Below the pieces are notes generated by a model, which did no database searches, was not told the origin of the DNA, and saw only the letters and a program-made list of their open reading frames with translations. A DNA stretch of 64,000 nt from Taxillus chinensis (taxonomy: Eukaryota > Streptophyta > Magnoliopsida > Santalales > Loranthaceae). A program made the position numbers and the translations under genes. Location: assembly GCA_023512835.1 (NCBI GenBank), contig CM042084.1, positions 12,177,842 through 12,241,841 of the forward strand, written 5' to 3'. Below, one piece after another: positions 45,501-56,170 of the stretch. How positions within the stretch are numbered: position 1 is the stretch's first letter; every line of letters begins with the position of its first letter.

Positions 45501-48500
45501 TCCTTATTAGTTATCAACATTGTTACCGTAATTAGTGGAATATCGTGACATCTTAATTAGTGGAACACAGTATAATTATGTTTGAAAATCATGACACCTT
45601 AATATTCTCATTGCCATAAATAGTTTATATATATATATTCATGTATTGTGTTGAAATTATAATGAAATAATACTTTTTTGTATTCGTGACATTGCTTGCT
45701 TTGTATGGTCTCTGCCTTGCTTTGTGGCGACAACCTTGCCTCTGTAATCTTGTCCCTTGTTGACAAAACTCTTTGTCCTCTGCAACTTTACGTCGACGGC
45801 CTTGCTCAGTCGACAATCGCTACCCTTGTTGACCTCTGTGATTCTTGGCCTTTAGGGATTGACAACCTTGCCCGGTTGACAACCATCCTCCTCACTAACA
45901 AACCTCTTTGCTGCCCTCCCAATCAATGACCTATTTTTGCCCTCTCATACATTTATGCCATTTGCCCTCCCAATCAACTGCCACGGATGATTTTGTACAT
46001 TTATGCCATTGCCCGGTTGGCCTTCTCTTTGTTAGTTTGTTGTTGTTCTGGTGGCATCTTCCCTTTTTGGCCTGATCTTAGTTGTTGTGGCCAGTTCTTG
46101 CCATTGGTATCGTGGTTCGGCTCTAATCTCTCTATTGCTACAATTTAAGCATTATAGATGCAAAGAAATTGTTTTTTGTGTCAAATGTGGTGCTTGTGAT
46201 ATCTAAAATCATGATCACATGTTAAACCACTTTAATTATATGGATTAGAGTAAGACAATACAATGTTATCTTCGCAGTATTGATAAAGATGATCATTGGA
46301 CTGTAGACCCTCCAACAATGACTCAAAGCTAACATGGTTGTGAGAAGATGCTCGACTCTTTCCGCAAATTCCAACCTCTATTGATATAAAGATAAATTGG
46401 CATGATTAATCATTTTGAATTTATAAAGAAACTGATGGGGTATTTGGATTCCTTGTATTTTGGTAAAGAAAATCTTACTCACATGTATGAGATATGAGCT
46501 ATGCAAAGCATTCTATTGATCTGACAAATAAGATTAGACTTGACTTATTTTATGGCTTTTAAGAAAACTTATGAAGAGCTTAGTATGTTGCTGCCATTTA
46601 GTGTTGATATGAAGGTTCAACAATAGCAATGTTTCTTGGTTGGTCTTTCCTCTTATTTAGTGACGATAAGTCACAAGTTCTTTTTGGATTTGAGATCTCC
46701 TTTTCCCGGAAGTTTTTGGTTGGGTGTTCCACACAGAAAGCACTCCATTAGGACCGCTTAATGGTGATTTAGTGAGTCCTCCGAATAATTATGAGCCTAG
46801 ACAATCATTTCCTCAATTCGAAAGTAGAGTAGGATCACTTGGACTTGAAACACAACCACGTATTTCTTGGGGTGTTGTGTCTAATTACTGTAGTAAGTTG
46901 GGCCATATGAAAAATAAATGTAGAAATCTTGAGTATAGAAATCAGAGAGCTTCTTCAACTCACATTGCAATAACAACTAATTTAGCTCCATTAGTTATTA
47001 TCTTTGCAGATAGATTTGTCAAGTTTTCATAGTATCAAGAATCACGGAAGTTTTTATCTCATTTTGTCACTACTATCGCTGATTTAGATACTCTAAATGT
47101 GTCCCTTCTTCTCTCTTTTCCCAAATGGATTATTGATTCTAGTGTAACAGATCTCGTGACAAACAATTCTAGTCTGTTTTTTAATTTTTAGTCACACACT
47201 TCTCAGTCTATTGTTACCTTAGTTGATGGGTCATCATTTGTTTTTTGTAGGTTGGTATAATTGTTCCAATCCCTCTCCTTCCTTTGTCACTCGTCTTACA
47301 TTTACCTAATTTTTCTTTTAATTTGATCTTAGTAAGCAAACTTACTCACTATTGTAACTGTTGTATTACCATTGCTTATTTCAGGATTGTATGATGAGAA
47401 TTATTGGTAAATGATATGAATTTGGAAGCTTCTGCAGTCTTAATATCCCATTACTTTCATTTATTGCTTGCTCTAGTGTTTCATTTCCATTTGAGGCGCA
47501 TTGTAGGTTGAATCATTTATCTTTTCTTTGCTTAAGAAGCTGTCCACAATTTAGAATCGTGTTTTATTTAAATTGTGAGTCCTGTCAGTATTCAAAACAC
47601 TATTGTCTTAGTTCAAGTTCAAGAATAAATAAATTTGCCAGTATTTCTTTTTAATTAATTCATTCTGATGTCTGGATCCTTGTCTTACTGTGTTTAAACC
47701 TGGTTTAAATATTTTGTTACTTTGGTAGATGACTATTATTGTGTCATTTGATTGTATTTGTTGAAAACTTGTTCTAAATCATTTTTATTTTTTGTGTTGA
47801 AATAAAAACTCAATTTAATATTTTCAAAATGAGGTGAATGAGTGTAAGAATAGACACTTTTGTGAAATTGACTATGCCATTTTATTTCAAATGTATGTTC
47901 TTAAATATTTATGGGCTGATGTAATTTTTACATGTTTTTTAATTAATCGTATGCCATCGTCGGATCTTCATGGTAATATCCTTTACAAAATCTTCTTTCC
48001 CCACAAGTCTTTGTTTCTAATTGACCCTAGGATCTTTAGTAGCACTTGTTTTGTTCGTGGTGTTCGCCCACACATTACCAAATTGAATCGTAAGTCCAGT
48101 GTATCTTTCTTGGTTATTCTTGTCTTTTGAAAGGTTTTTGATGTTTTTGTCGTAGTCTTAATAAATATTTTGTCTCCATTGATGTTACCTTCCTCGATGA
48201 GAAGACACACCCTACTTAAGTCTTCGCTCCTCCCACACCATAGGGGGAGGATGATATTGAAGGTTGGGTGGGAAGTTGAGTTATCTTATTGTCACTCGTT
48301 CAGATATTGTCTCTTATGTCAATATTGTTAGCTAATTCATGTCATCTCTAATAGTTTAACATTGAGAAGTATTGGAATAAAATTTGTGTTACTAAAAAGG
48401 AACACATAGATGTGGTATCATGTACAGAAATGATAGACACATTCAGATTGAATGTTTATCATATGTAGATTGAGCAAGTTTCATAATGGATAGAAGTTCC

Positions 48501-51500
48501 GCAACAAGCTATTGTGTTTCTGTTGGAAGAAATTTAATTTCATGGAAAAATAAAAAATAAAATGTTGTGTCATGATCCAGTACTAAATTAGAATATAGAG
48601 CCATGACATGGTCTGTGTGTGAGATAATGTGGATATATTATCTCTTAAATGAAGTTGATCTTATTTCTTCAGTACTAGCTAATTTTTTGTGTGAGAATCA
48701 AGTTGCGTTTCATATTATTTCTAATCCTATGTTTCGTGAGTAAACTAATCATATTAAAATAAATTATTATTTCGTCCGCGAGAAAATTCATCTTATATTG
48801 ATTTTCACAGGATGTGTGAAGACTTATGAACAATTAAGAGATATCTTTACTACAACTCTAAATGGGATTCGGGTTTCTTATTTTTATAACAAGTTAGGCG
48901 TGATTAATATTTATGCTTAAACTTGAAGGAGTGTTATCTTAATTAGTGGAATACTGTTTAGTATTTTATCTATTTTTAGAGCACCTAAAAATTTCAATAA
49001 ATTTATTTACATGGATGAATATTAGCCATAAATTGTTATCGAGATTTATATTTTAGCTATAAACTTTATTAAAATTTCAAACTTCAAAGTACGAACTAGT
49101 CAAATTTGCCTAAATTTAACAAAATTTGGCTAGCTAATGCCTTAAAGTTTGCACTTTTAATAAAAATTATAGTCAAAATACAGATCTTGAGTACAATTTA
49201 TGGCTAATATTACTCCATGTAAATAAATTTGTTGAAAATTTTAGTTAGTCAACTAGTAGTGCTCTTATTCTCAAATTTCAAGCCATATTTTTGTCCATTT
49301 TGAGCTATTTATGGTAATGGATTTGAGGTAATATAAAAGTTGCCCCAAAAGTCTTTGATCTGGCATGGACACATTTTGTTAGATGGGATGTTGTTTTGGG
49401 ATTTTTGAAGTTAATTATTTCTTACCCGGCCTTGCTAGAAAATTGGTAGGGACTGTTGTGCAAGATATGTACATGGAAAAGATGTTCAAGGGCAGAGCAC
49501 ATACATTTGCAATTCAATGCTTGATTTGTCTTGGAAAACACTTTGGTGCCGATATGTAAGGTGGGAAAGGGAAATAGAGTTTGATTTTTGGGACGATCTT
49601 TGCGTACAGTGGATACTCTCTGCCTCCTTGTGCGATGGTACAATGGTTCTGTATGGAGAGGGATTTTTTTTGTTTTTAGGAAATGAAGGTTTGGTACCTG
49701 GGAGCCTGGGGGCTGAGAGTTTTCTTTGGTCAACGTATTGGGGTTAGCTGTAGTTCTGAAACTGTTTATGAGGAAATACTTGAGGACCATGGTTTTTGAT
49801 TTTTTGTTGTTGAGTTTGTGATTTTTTTTATTGAGATTAATGCACTCATACATGGTTGTTCACACATAAACATTGGGTTGTTTTATTTAATGACTAATTA
49901 TCTAAAGTGTCTGCTTAGCACAAGGGACTTACATGGTCCTCAGTCAAAGGAAAAGTTTTGATGGAGTGAATCTGTTAGGGTGCTCTGGTCAGCAGAGTGG
50001 AATAAATTTTTGAACAGTATGTAATGGTGAGGTAGTATTGTTGGTGGTTGTTATCCCTTTCATGTGTTTTGAGTGGGCACATAGCTGTCATTTGTTAACT
50101 TAATAGCTGCTTTTTATTAGTTTTTTCCTTTTTGTTGGGAAATTATTGTTATTCTTTATTTTTTTTCCAAAAAAATTTATTTATTAAAACTAAAAAGTAG
50201 CAAAGTACAAAATGGGTTAGTATTGGAGCTCAGATGTAAATAATTTTTTTATAATTAATGGCAAGGGTTGATTGGCTTCTATTAGCATATTTCAATATTA
50301 TATACAGCACTGTAGACAAGGCTTTTATTTTAACGACATTTTTAGGATGATTGTAGAGATTTTCTAAAATCTAATGATTATTTTATTTCATCTCTTTATG
50401 CATTACATTTTCTTATGGTTCAGGTTCCGCAATTTCTTCTGGACTATATGTGGCATGACTGCAAGGCTTGTAAAATTGTATGTACGCAACCTCGGCGTAT
50501 CTCAGCCATTTCAGGTGCATATTATTGTGTTAATTTCTTTTCTGTGTCTTCTCTTTAGATGGTACTGAGATCTATACTTTTCCTTCCTGGGATTGCAGTT
50601 GCTGAAAGAATTTCTAGTGAAAGAGGTGAAGAAGTTGGTGATACTGTTGGATACAAGGTAACATGCTGAGCATTAAATATATTAATCTATTGATAATAAC
50701 ATTTAATGATTTTGTAAGTCAACTGTGTCACACGAGTTTATCTTCTCATTGCAGCTCTAGTGTTCTATTGACTTATTCTTTTTAGTGAGAGTTTGCCGAG
50801 TGAGCATAGATGGGGCTCTGGATCCATAAATTGATCTCTGTTTGAGTTAGTAATTTTTTAAAAATAAATCATTTTTAAACAGTATACCATATTTGTCTGT
50901 GTTGCTCAAAGGAATCTTTATTAAGTTTATATTGATTCATGTTATCTTATATTGCATAACTTCAAAATGTTTGAAATTGTTGTGTACAATCACATTTGAC
51001 ATTCAAGCTCATTCTGCTTATTTTTTTTATTTTTTATTTTTTTGCTTCTTACTGATTGTTCATCTGTGTGGAAAACTCTAGATCCGACTGGAGAGCAAAG
51101 GTGGAAAGAAATCATCTGTTCTCTTTTGCACAAATGGAATTTTGTTAAGGTTACTGGTTTCCAACACTTCATCAAACTCAGATGCTCTAAAGAAATCTGT
51201 GAAGGGTGGTATTTCAGATATCACACATATTATTGTGGTAAATATCTTCTTTTTTCCTGTGAATCTGCAATAATAGTTATTAGATTAACGAATGATCCAG
51301 CCTTTTTTTTGATCTATTTGATAACCTGTTAATTTAGTTAAGAAATATGTATCATGGACATTTTTTTTTTCCATTTATAGTTTTAATATCAAATTTTACA
51401 TGTCAGGAGAATGACTGCCTGCCCATTAGGTAAACAATTCTTTATGTTTTGATTGTTCTATTATGGATGACTTTTTGACTTGCGTTCAAGGGTCACTTTT

Positions 51501-54500
51501 CAAATTAAAAGTTTATAAAAACAAACAAGTAAAATACTTCTATGCAAAGAAACTAATGAAATAATTTCTTAAATAACTAATCAAACTAGGAAGCTTTAAA
51601 ATATAAGGACATGTTTGGTCAGGCTGTGTCTGTTTTCATTTTCAAAATGTGATAAAGTGAAAAGATTTCTATACTTGTTTTTTTTTTTTTTAATTTTTTT
51701 AGTCAAAACCAGCTATCACATGTTAAGAGCGAAAACAGAGAAAACAGCTAAAACAAACATGCCCTAACATGTAGAAAGGTTTGTTTTCTTTTTATTTTTG
51801 GATGAGTGCTTGCTCTGAAAAGTGAAAACTCCACTGCCTAAAGCTCCCCGTGAATGAGAATTAATGGTTGTGCTTGTTGCTCTTACCGTTGACCAAATGC
51901 TCTGCAAGTTTTTTTTTTTCTTTTTGGTGGTAATGGATGCCTTTTGCTATGATACGGATCTTCTTCTTTTTAGGATGAGATTCATGAAAGGGATCGTTAC
52001 TCGGATTTCATGCTCGCAATTCTCAGGTACTTCGTATTCGGTTTAAATCCACTAATGGATATTTGGGTGCTCTATATTATGTGATCAAATATTTTACTTT
52101 GTGGGTGGGAATACGATTTGTTGGATTTTCCAGATGCAAGCTTGCTGAAGTGACTAGTGAGAAGTAAATTAATAGTGTATTCTCAATGTTATCTGTAGTT
52201 TGTTCATATTGAACTCATAAATTCGTTAGAATATGACACTATTCTTTTATTTGTTATATCTGTGCAATAATAATCAGTTCTCATTCTGTGAAGTGTATGG
52301 ACATGAACATTGGTTTGCCATGCAGTTTCAAGTATTTGTTTTGACATTAATTGAATTTCTGCAGAGACATGCTTCCTTCGCTTCCTCACCTTCGTTTGGT
52401 GAGTCAAATTCGTTTGCTTCTGTGTGGTTTTTGGAAAACAGTTATTTTATATTCTGAGATTATTACGTTTTTGTCTTTTTTTTTTCTTTTGCACTCGGAA
52501 AGAGTTCTCTTGTGTTTAATAGATAATTTTGGAATTGGATTTTGTCGTTTCCAATGAGTTAAATCAATGTGGAAAATGTTTAGCTAGAAATACAGTAGAA
52601 ACTACTTTCCAAAACATACAAGTCTCCTCTTTATGCAGTCATCAGCTTTTGTATTGTTGCTTAATTGTTTGATTGACAAGGAGTGACCTTTCCCATCATC
52701 CATTTCCAACAGATACTAATGAGCGCTACCCTTGATGCTGAGCGTTTTTCACAATATTTTGGTGGCTGCCCAATTATCCGTGTTCCTGGATTCACCTATC
52801 CTGTAACATCTTTTCTTTTGTTTATTATTTTATTAAATCATGTTGTTTTTCGTTAGTAAATATTAATTTATCAGCATTTGTGTGGCAGGTTAAAACTTTC
52901 TTCCTGGAGGATGTCCTTAGTATGCTTAAATCAAAAGACCACAAGCACCATGATTCTAATTTATCCGTGTCAACTGAGGAAGCTAAACTACCAGAGGAAT
53001 ATAGAGTGGCCTTAGATGAAGCTATTAATTTAGCTTGCACAAGTGATGAGTTTGAGTCTGTTTTAGATCTTGTTTCTTCAGAGGGAACACCTAAAGTTTT
53101 CAACTTCCAGCATTCTTCAACTGGTGTAACGCCACTGATGGTGCTTGCTGGAAAGGGTCGCGTAAGTGATGTTTGCATGCTCCTCTCACTCGGTGCTGAC
53201 TGTCATGTACAGGCTAATGATGGAACCACTGCACTAAAGTGGGCTGAACGTGAAAATCAGGAAGAAGTTGCTGAGTTAATTAAAAAGCACATGGAAAATG
53301 AACTTTCTCACTCCAATGATAAACAGATGTTACTTGATAAATACTTATCAACCATTAATCCTGAACTTATTGATGTTGTTCTTATAGCACAAATATTACG
53401 GAAGATATGCGCCGATTCAAAGGATGGAGCCATCCTTGTATTTCTGCCTGGCTGGGATGACATAAATAAAACTCGTGAGAAGTTACTATCTTCTCCATTT
53501 TTCAGTGATGCTTCCAAATTTTTTATAATAGCTCTTCATTCCATGGTCCCATCTATGGAGCAAAAGAAAGTTTTTAAGCGGCCACCCCAAGGTTGTCGCA
53601 AAATTGTCCTTTCAACCAATATTGCCGAAACTGCTGTTACCATTGATGATGTTGCATACGTTATAGACAGTGGTAGGATGAAAGAGAAAAGCTATGACCC
53701 TTACGGTAATGTATCAACGTTACAATCTTCTTGGGTGTCAAAAGCAAGTGCAAAGCAGAGAGAGGGGCGTGCAGGCCGTTGCCAGCCAGGAATCTGCTAT
53801 CATCTTTATTCAAAAGTTCAAGAAGCATCTCTGCCTGATTTCCCAATTCCTGAAATTAAAAGAATGCCAATTGAAGAACTCTGTTTACAGGTGAATATTT
53901 AGTTTTTGTTTTATTTATTTTTTAACAATTTTTTGAACGTGCATACGTTATATTTATGACATTTATTTTGTTGGAAATAATGTTTGAGGCAGTTTTTGTT
54001 GCTTAATTGTGTTTGTGATGGCAGATAAAGTTGATAGATCCAAATTGTAAAGCAGAAGCTTTTTTACAGAAGCTGTTGGATCCACCTATTTCTGAAACAA
54101 TACACAATGCAATTGTGGCGCTTCAAGATATTGGAGCATTGTCACATGATGAGAGTCTGACCCAACTTGGGGAGAAGTTAGGTTCTCTCCCAGTTCATCC
54201 ATTGACAAGCAAGATGCTTTTCTTTGCCATATTGCTGAACTGCCTTGGCCCAGCTCTGACTCTGGCATGTGCTTCTGACTTCAAAGATCCGTTTACTATT
54301 CCTATGTTCCCACATGAAAAGGAGAAAGCTGCAGCGGCTAAAGCTGAGCTTGCTTCATTGTATGGTGGTCATAGCGATCAGCTTGCGGTGATAGCAGCAT
54401 TTGAGTGCTGGAAAACTGCGAAGGAGAGTGGCCAAGAAAAACGGTTCTGTTCTGAGTATTTTGTGTCATCAAGCACAATGCACATGCTTTTTAGTATGCG

Positions 54501-56170
54501 CAAGCAACTCCAGAATGAACTAGTCCGGAAGGGTTTTATTCCAGAAGACTTATCGAGTTGTAGTTTGAATGCAAGGGACCCTGGTATACTCCATGCAGTC
54601 CTTGTGGCTGGTTTATATCCCATGGTGGGAAGATTTTATAAACTTAGTAAAAATAGTAAACGATATCTTTTAGAGACTGCTAGTGGTGATAAAGTTCGGT
54701 TGCATCCTGGGTCCTCTAATTCTAAGTTATCCTATAAAAATTTTGATGCAAGACCTTTGGTTATATATGATGAGATCACCCGCGGGGACAGTGGCTTGCT
54801 CACCCGGAATTGTACCCTAATCGGACCATTGCCTCTATTACTGCTTGCAACTGAGATGGCTGTGGCCCCTGAAAATAATGAGGGCAATGGCCATGATGAT
54901 GAGAGTGAAAAATTATCCAATGAAGATGACAATGACAATATTGAATCAGAAAAGGGTAGTAATTCTGCTGACCAGCATGGAAGAAACATTATGTCCTCTC
55001 CCGATAATACTGTTAAGGTTGTTGTTGATAGGTGGCTTTCTTTTAAGTCTACAGCGCTGGATGCTGCTCAGATATACTGCTTGAGAGAGCGATTAGCTGC
55101 AGCAACTTTGTTTAAAGTAAGTTTTTACATTGGTTTAACTTTGAGTTACTGAAATTTGGTATTGTGCTTATTGCTCATGCGCATTATAATTTTTTTTCTC
55201 TGCCAGTTCTATTATGTGCTCAATGTTATTATATTTTTTTTTAAAGGTAAAACACCCACGGGAAGTTCTTCCTCCAGTTTTGGGGGCTTCTGTATTCGCT
55301 GTTGCCTGCATTCTATCTTATGATGGCCTGTCTGGCATCCAATTGCCATTAGAATCTGTTGACTCCCTTACTTCGATGGTGAGTGCTGCTGAGATTGACA
55401 AGTCTGCGCCAGGCATGATAGAAATTGGTCAGAATTCGAATGGTTTTCTTAAATCGCCAATGGGCCATCTCGTGCGCCATGGTCGTCCTCATTATCACAT
55501 GACTACATTACCATCTCAATTTAAAGGACAGGAAAGTTCAGATGGTCAGACAATCTGTGAGGAAGCACCTCCTTGCACTTCGGTAAGCATGATGGCACAA
55601 CAGTGTCACCAATCACAAAATCTGAGTTTACCTAAGTATGGATTTAATGACGAAGTTGGATTTGGGTTGGGGGGTCATCATCATAGGTCCTTGCTACCAC
55701 TTGACATTATGCCACAACAAACATTAAATGGGTCTCCGAGTTTGGATTTACATCCTCCTAGTACTTCTGGAAACGTGAGCACAGATCTTTCGCATCAATC
55801 ACAGATTCCCATGTCAAGATGCAATCCGAAGCCTTCTGGTACTTCTGTAAGCACAAACAGATTTCAAAGGCCACAATCACAGAATCCTAGTCTAATCGGG
55901 TATGGGTTGCAAAATAGCCGCGACAAGAGTATGGTAAGACCAAAATTTAAGGGAAAGAAAAAATCTGGCACGGCTAACTGCAACACACAGCATCTTCGAA
56001 GTACCTCAGTAGGTATGAATTCAGATCGTAAGCCTCATAGTACCTCACTAGGTGCAGACACCAATCCGAAACCTAAGTCAAAGACTCCCATGTTAAATGG
56101 GTATGGTTTGGGTACTTATGGGCCATATGGTCCTAGGGGAGATTCTTTGAAGCGGCAGCGTGGGAATTGA
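34614..56170 (+). CDS. NIH: R3H / DEIH-box / ankyrin RNA helicase, NIH clade (14 exons)
   Basis: A DEAH/RHA-type ATP-dependent RNA helicase; known relatives are Arabidopsis NIH (nuclear DEIH-box helicase, DExH6), HVT1 (DExH2) and animal YTHDC2. Inferred coding exons, all GT-AG: 34614-34740, 36103-36193, 39184-39505, 39595-39669, 39811-39855, 50424-50514, 50599-50657, 51082-51237, 51974-52026, 52365-52398, 52713-52802, 52889-53890, 54025-55116, 55247-56170. They sum to 4161 nt, divisible by three, with no stop inside: 1386 residues. Order: R3H, RecA1 with Walker A and DEIH, ankyrin insert, RecA2, HA2/OB region, Ser/Gln-rich tail. I cannot separate NIH from HVT1 without a tree. Confidence 0.88.
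35690..35985. repeat. Fold-back repeat in helicase intron 1
   Basis: AGCCCACAAATGAGGCGATGACAC (about 35783-35806) is mirrored by GTGTCATCTCCTCAGGCT (about 35919-35936). An outer pair (GTCACTTTGG near 35710 and TCAAAGTGAC near 35968) is also mirrored. The layout suggests a small decayed MITE. Confidence 0.4.
36660..37290 (-). mobile_element. Antisense LINE fragment (zf-RVT region) in helicase intron 2
   Basis: On the minus strand, 36689-37021 encodes '[20 protein letters not shown]' followed by a C-x2-C ('CLMC'). This is the zinc-binding domain found after reverse transcriptase in plant L1-type LINEs. No RT core is present, so it is a 3' fragment in reverse to the gene. Confidence 0.65.
37346..37617. 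mobile_element. Stowaway-like MITE in helicase intron 2
   Basis: 272 bp flanked by TA on both sides (37344-37345 and 37618-37619). Left end CTCCCTCCATTG..., right end, reversed, CTCCATCCATCCC. The inner parts of the arms share TTCTATTTTGA. CTCCCTCC ends with a TA duplication are the mark of Stowaway (Tc1/mariner) MITEs. Confidence 0.8.
38270..38760 (-). mobile_element. Second antisense LINE fragment in helicase intron 2
   Basis: The minus strand between about 38560 and 38440 contains, in shifting frames, an '[10 protein letters not shown]' type phrase followed by a C-x2-C motif, again the LINE zinc-binding domain. It diverges from the 36660-37290 fragment and is probably a separate, older insertion. 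Confidence 0.5.
39595..39855 (+). CDS. NIH: Helicase exons 4-5: motif I (Walker A)
   Basis: Exon 4 (39595-39669) encodes '[19 protein letters not shown]', the run-up to the first RecA domain. Exon 5 (39811-39855) is only 45 bp and encodes the whole P-loop, '[15 protein letters not shown]', which binds ATP phosphate. Both exons are in phase at both ends. The exon 5 donor (GTTTCC) begins the 10.6-kb intron. Confidence 0.87.
40033..40944 (-). mobile_element. Antisense gypsy LTR, first part, in helicase intron 5
   Basis: Reverse-complement relative of the solo LTR 31672-33000. The minus strand carries, in the same order, the phrases GTGCGACAAAA, TATAAATATTATTTTGA, CGACCCTTACTT, GCGAAAGCG, GAGTCACGA and CATGGTTGATCAC. 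The LTR end lies near TGTACGGATAC at 40033. It is interrupted at about 40944 by the LINE and resumes at 44899. Confidence 0.7.
40945..44898 (+). mobile_element. L1-like LINE, internally deleted, in helicase intron 5
   Basis: GC-richer DNA of about 4 kb ending in an A-run (44891-44898), same strand as the gene. About 40945-42400 lacks recognisable domains and may be ORF1. A scrap of endonuclease ('ICLHETKL') at about 42500 is followed within 70 bp by 'KAPGPDGF' of the reverse transcriptase, so most of the endonuclease and early RT are deleted. RT continues with '[22 protein letters not shown]', '[11 protein letters not shown]' and the catalytic F-A-D-D at about 43313. The zinc-binding domain ('[20 protein letters not shown]') lies at about 44345. 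Several stops and frameshifts make it dead. It splits an older antisense LTR. Confidence 0.85.
42445..44730 (+). pseudogene. LINE ORF2 remnant (reverse transcriptase and zinc-binding domain)
   Basis: Spread over several frames. Endonuclease scrap about 42495-42540; RT from 42580 to about 43500 with stops at 42903 and 43167; connection region 43500-44100; zf-RVT with C-x2-C ('CYMC') and H-x4-5-C ('HLFLHC') at about 44340-44490. The FADD catalytic pair is kept in '[14 protein letters not shown]'. Confidence 0.8.
44899..45325 (-). mobile_element. Antisense gypsy LTR, second part
   Basis: CTTATATAGTCCCCAAAATATTACATTAAAA-type DNA right after the LINE tail corresponds to the reverse complement of the solo LTR around 32000-32046 (CTTATATACTCCCCCAATTATTACATTAAAA). 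It ends near TTTATCA at about 45325. Where the solo LTR has its hairpin, this copy has short repeats of GTCGTGACGAAGGCAAAAA type (44978-45110). Confidence 0.6.
44978..45110. repeat. Imperfect tandem GACGAAGGCAAA repeats in the LTR
   Basis: Three units of about 55-60 bp share GTCGTGACGAAGGCAAA or its variants (GTCACGACGAAGGCAAA, GTCGCAACAAAGGCAAA), each followed by TTTTCTTnTGTGTC-like DNA. Confidence 0.65.
45513..48975 (+). mobile_element. Ty1/copia retrotransposon relic in helicase intron 5
   Basis: Decayed copia element. An LTR-like start 'TTAATTAGTGGAA' occurs at about 45522-45565 and again at 48938. A degenerate TGGTATC primer-site remnant lies at about 46107. Gag zinc knuckle '[12 protein letters not shown]' is at about 46888. 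An integrase/core segment with 'LINRMPSS' and 'CFVRGVRPH' is at 47834-48100. RNase H traces ('[12 protein letters not shown]', 'EYRAMTW', 'CENQVAFHI') run across 48490-48720 in broken frames. The RT is not recognisable. The 3' LTR is cut short by the MITE at 48979. Confidence 0.75.
48979..49264. mobile_element. Tourist-like (PIF/Harbinger) MITE
   Basis: 286 bp with ends GAGCAC...GTGCTC flanked by TTA on both sides (48976-48978 and 49265-49267). The arms fold back over more than 60 bp; TTTCAATAAATTTATTTACATGGA is mirrored by TCCATGTAAATAAATTTGTTGAAA. A three-base TTA duplication marks PIF/Harbinger MITEs. Confidence 0.82.
49268..50423 (+). other. Plain intron DNA before exon 6
   Basis: No gene or clear transposon. 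Poly-T and poly-A runs near 50160-50190 are the only notable structure. Confidence 0.5.
50424..52802 (+). CDS. NIH: Helicase exons 6-11: motifs Ia, Ib, II and III
   Basis: Exon 6 (50424-50514) has motif Ia '[10 protein letters not shown]'. Exon 7 (50599-50657) has '[14 protein letters not shown]'. Exon 8 (51082-51237) has '[12 protein letters not shown]'. Exon 9 (51974-52026) has motif II D-E-I-H in 'DEIHERD', the Mg-ATP site; Ile in place of the usual Ala is the NIH-clade trait. Exon 10 is 34 bp. Exon 11 (52713-52802) has motif III S-A-T in '[10 protein letters not shown]'. Phases agree across all six. Small exons explain why no single long reading frame marks this region. Confidence 0.85.
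52889..53890 (+). CDS. NIH: Helicase exon 12: ankyrin insert and RecA2
   Basis: 334 codons (residues about 382-715). An acidic linker is followed by two ankyrin-like repeats at residues about 449-530 ('[21 protein letters not shown]' and '[21 protein letters not shown]'). Such repeats lie at the same place in YTHDC2-type helicases. RecA2 then shows motif IV 'FLPGWDDI', motif V '[14 protein letters not shown]' and motif [10 protein letters not shown]. All arginine fingers are present. Ends at the donor CAG|GTGAAT. Confidence 0.9.
54025..55116 (+). CDS. NIH: Helicase exon 13: winged-helix, HA2 and OB-fold region
   Basis: 364 codons in phase at both ends. It encodes the C-terminal auxiliary region of DEAH helicases: '[27 protein letters not shown]', '[19 protein letters not shown]', and '[18 protein letters not shown]' in the OB-like part, which contacts RNA. 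An acidic Asp/Glu/Asn stretch (about 54880-54975) interrupts the OB region and is probably a loop. Confidence 0.88.
55247..56170 (+). CDS. NIH: Helicase exon 14: C-terminal tail
   Basis: Begins '[27 protein letters not shown]', which closes the helicase fold. About 240 residues of Ser/Gln/His/Pro-rich, low-complexity sequence follow. Basic clusters ('KFKGKKKSG', 'SLKRQRGN' at the very end) could be nuclear localisation signals. Two short repeats of the form 'S-T-S-(V/L)-G' with Asn/Asp/Lys/Pro occur near 56000-56060. Stop TGA at 56168-56170. Confidence 0.88.
   Translation, partial: VKHPREVLPPVLGASVFAVACILSYDGLSGIQLPLESVDSLTSMVSAAEIDKSAPGMIEIGQNSNGFLKSPMGHLVRHGRPHYHMTTLPSQFKGQESSDGQTICEEAPPCTSVSMMAQQCHQSQNLSLPKYGFNDEVGFGLGGHHHRSLLPLDIMPQQTLNGSPSLDLHPPSTSGNVSTDLSHQSQIPMSRCNPKPSGTSVSTNRFQRPQSQNPSLIGYGLQNSRDKSMVRPKFKGKKKSGTANCNTQHLRSTSVGMNSDRKPHSTSLGADTNPKPKSKTPMLNGYGLGTYGPYGPRGDSLKRQRGN

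Larger units (their letters stand above)
39856..50423 (+). other. 10.6-kb helicase intron 5, filled with nested transposons
   Basis: GT (39856) to AG (50423). It separates the Walker A exon from motif Ia. Contents in order: antisense gypsy LTR (about 40033-40944 and 44899-45325), an L1-like LINE within that LTR, a copia relic, a Tourist-like MITE, then about 1 kb of plain intron. No exon-like conserved stretch was found inside it. Confidence 0.8.
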
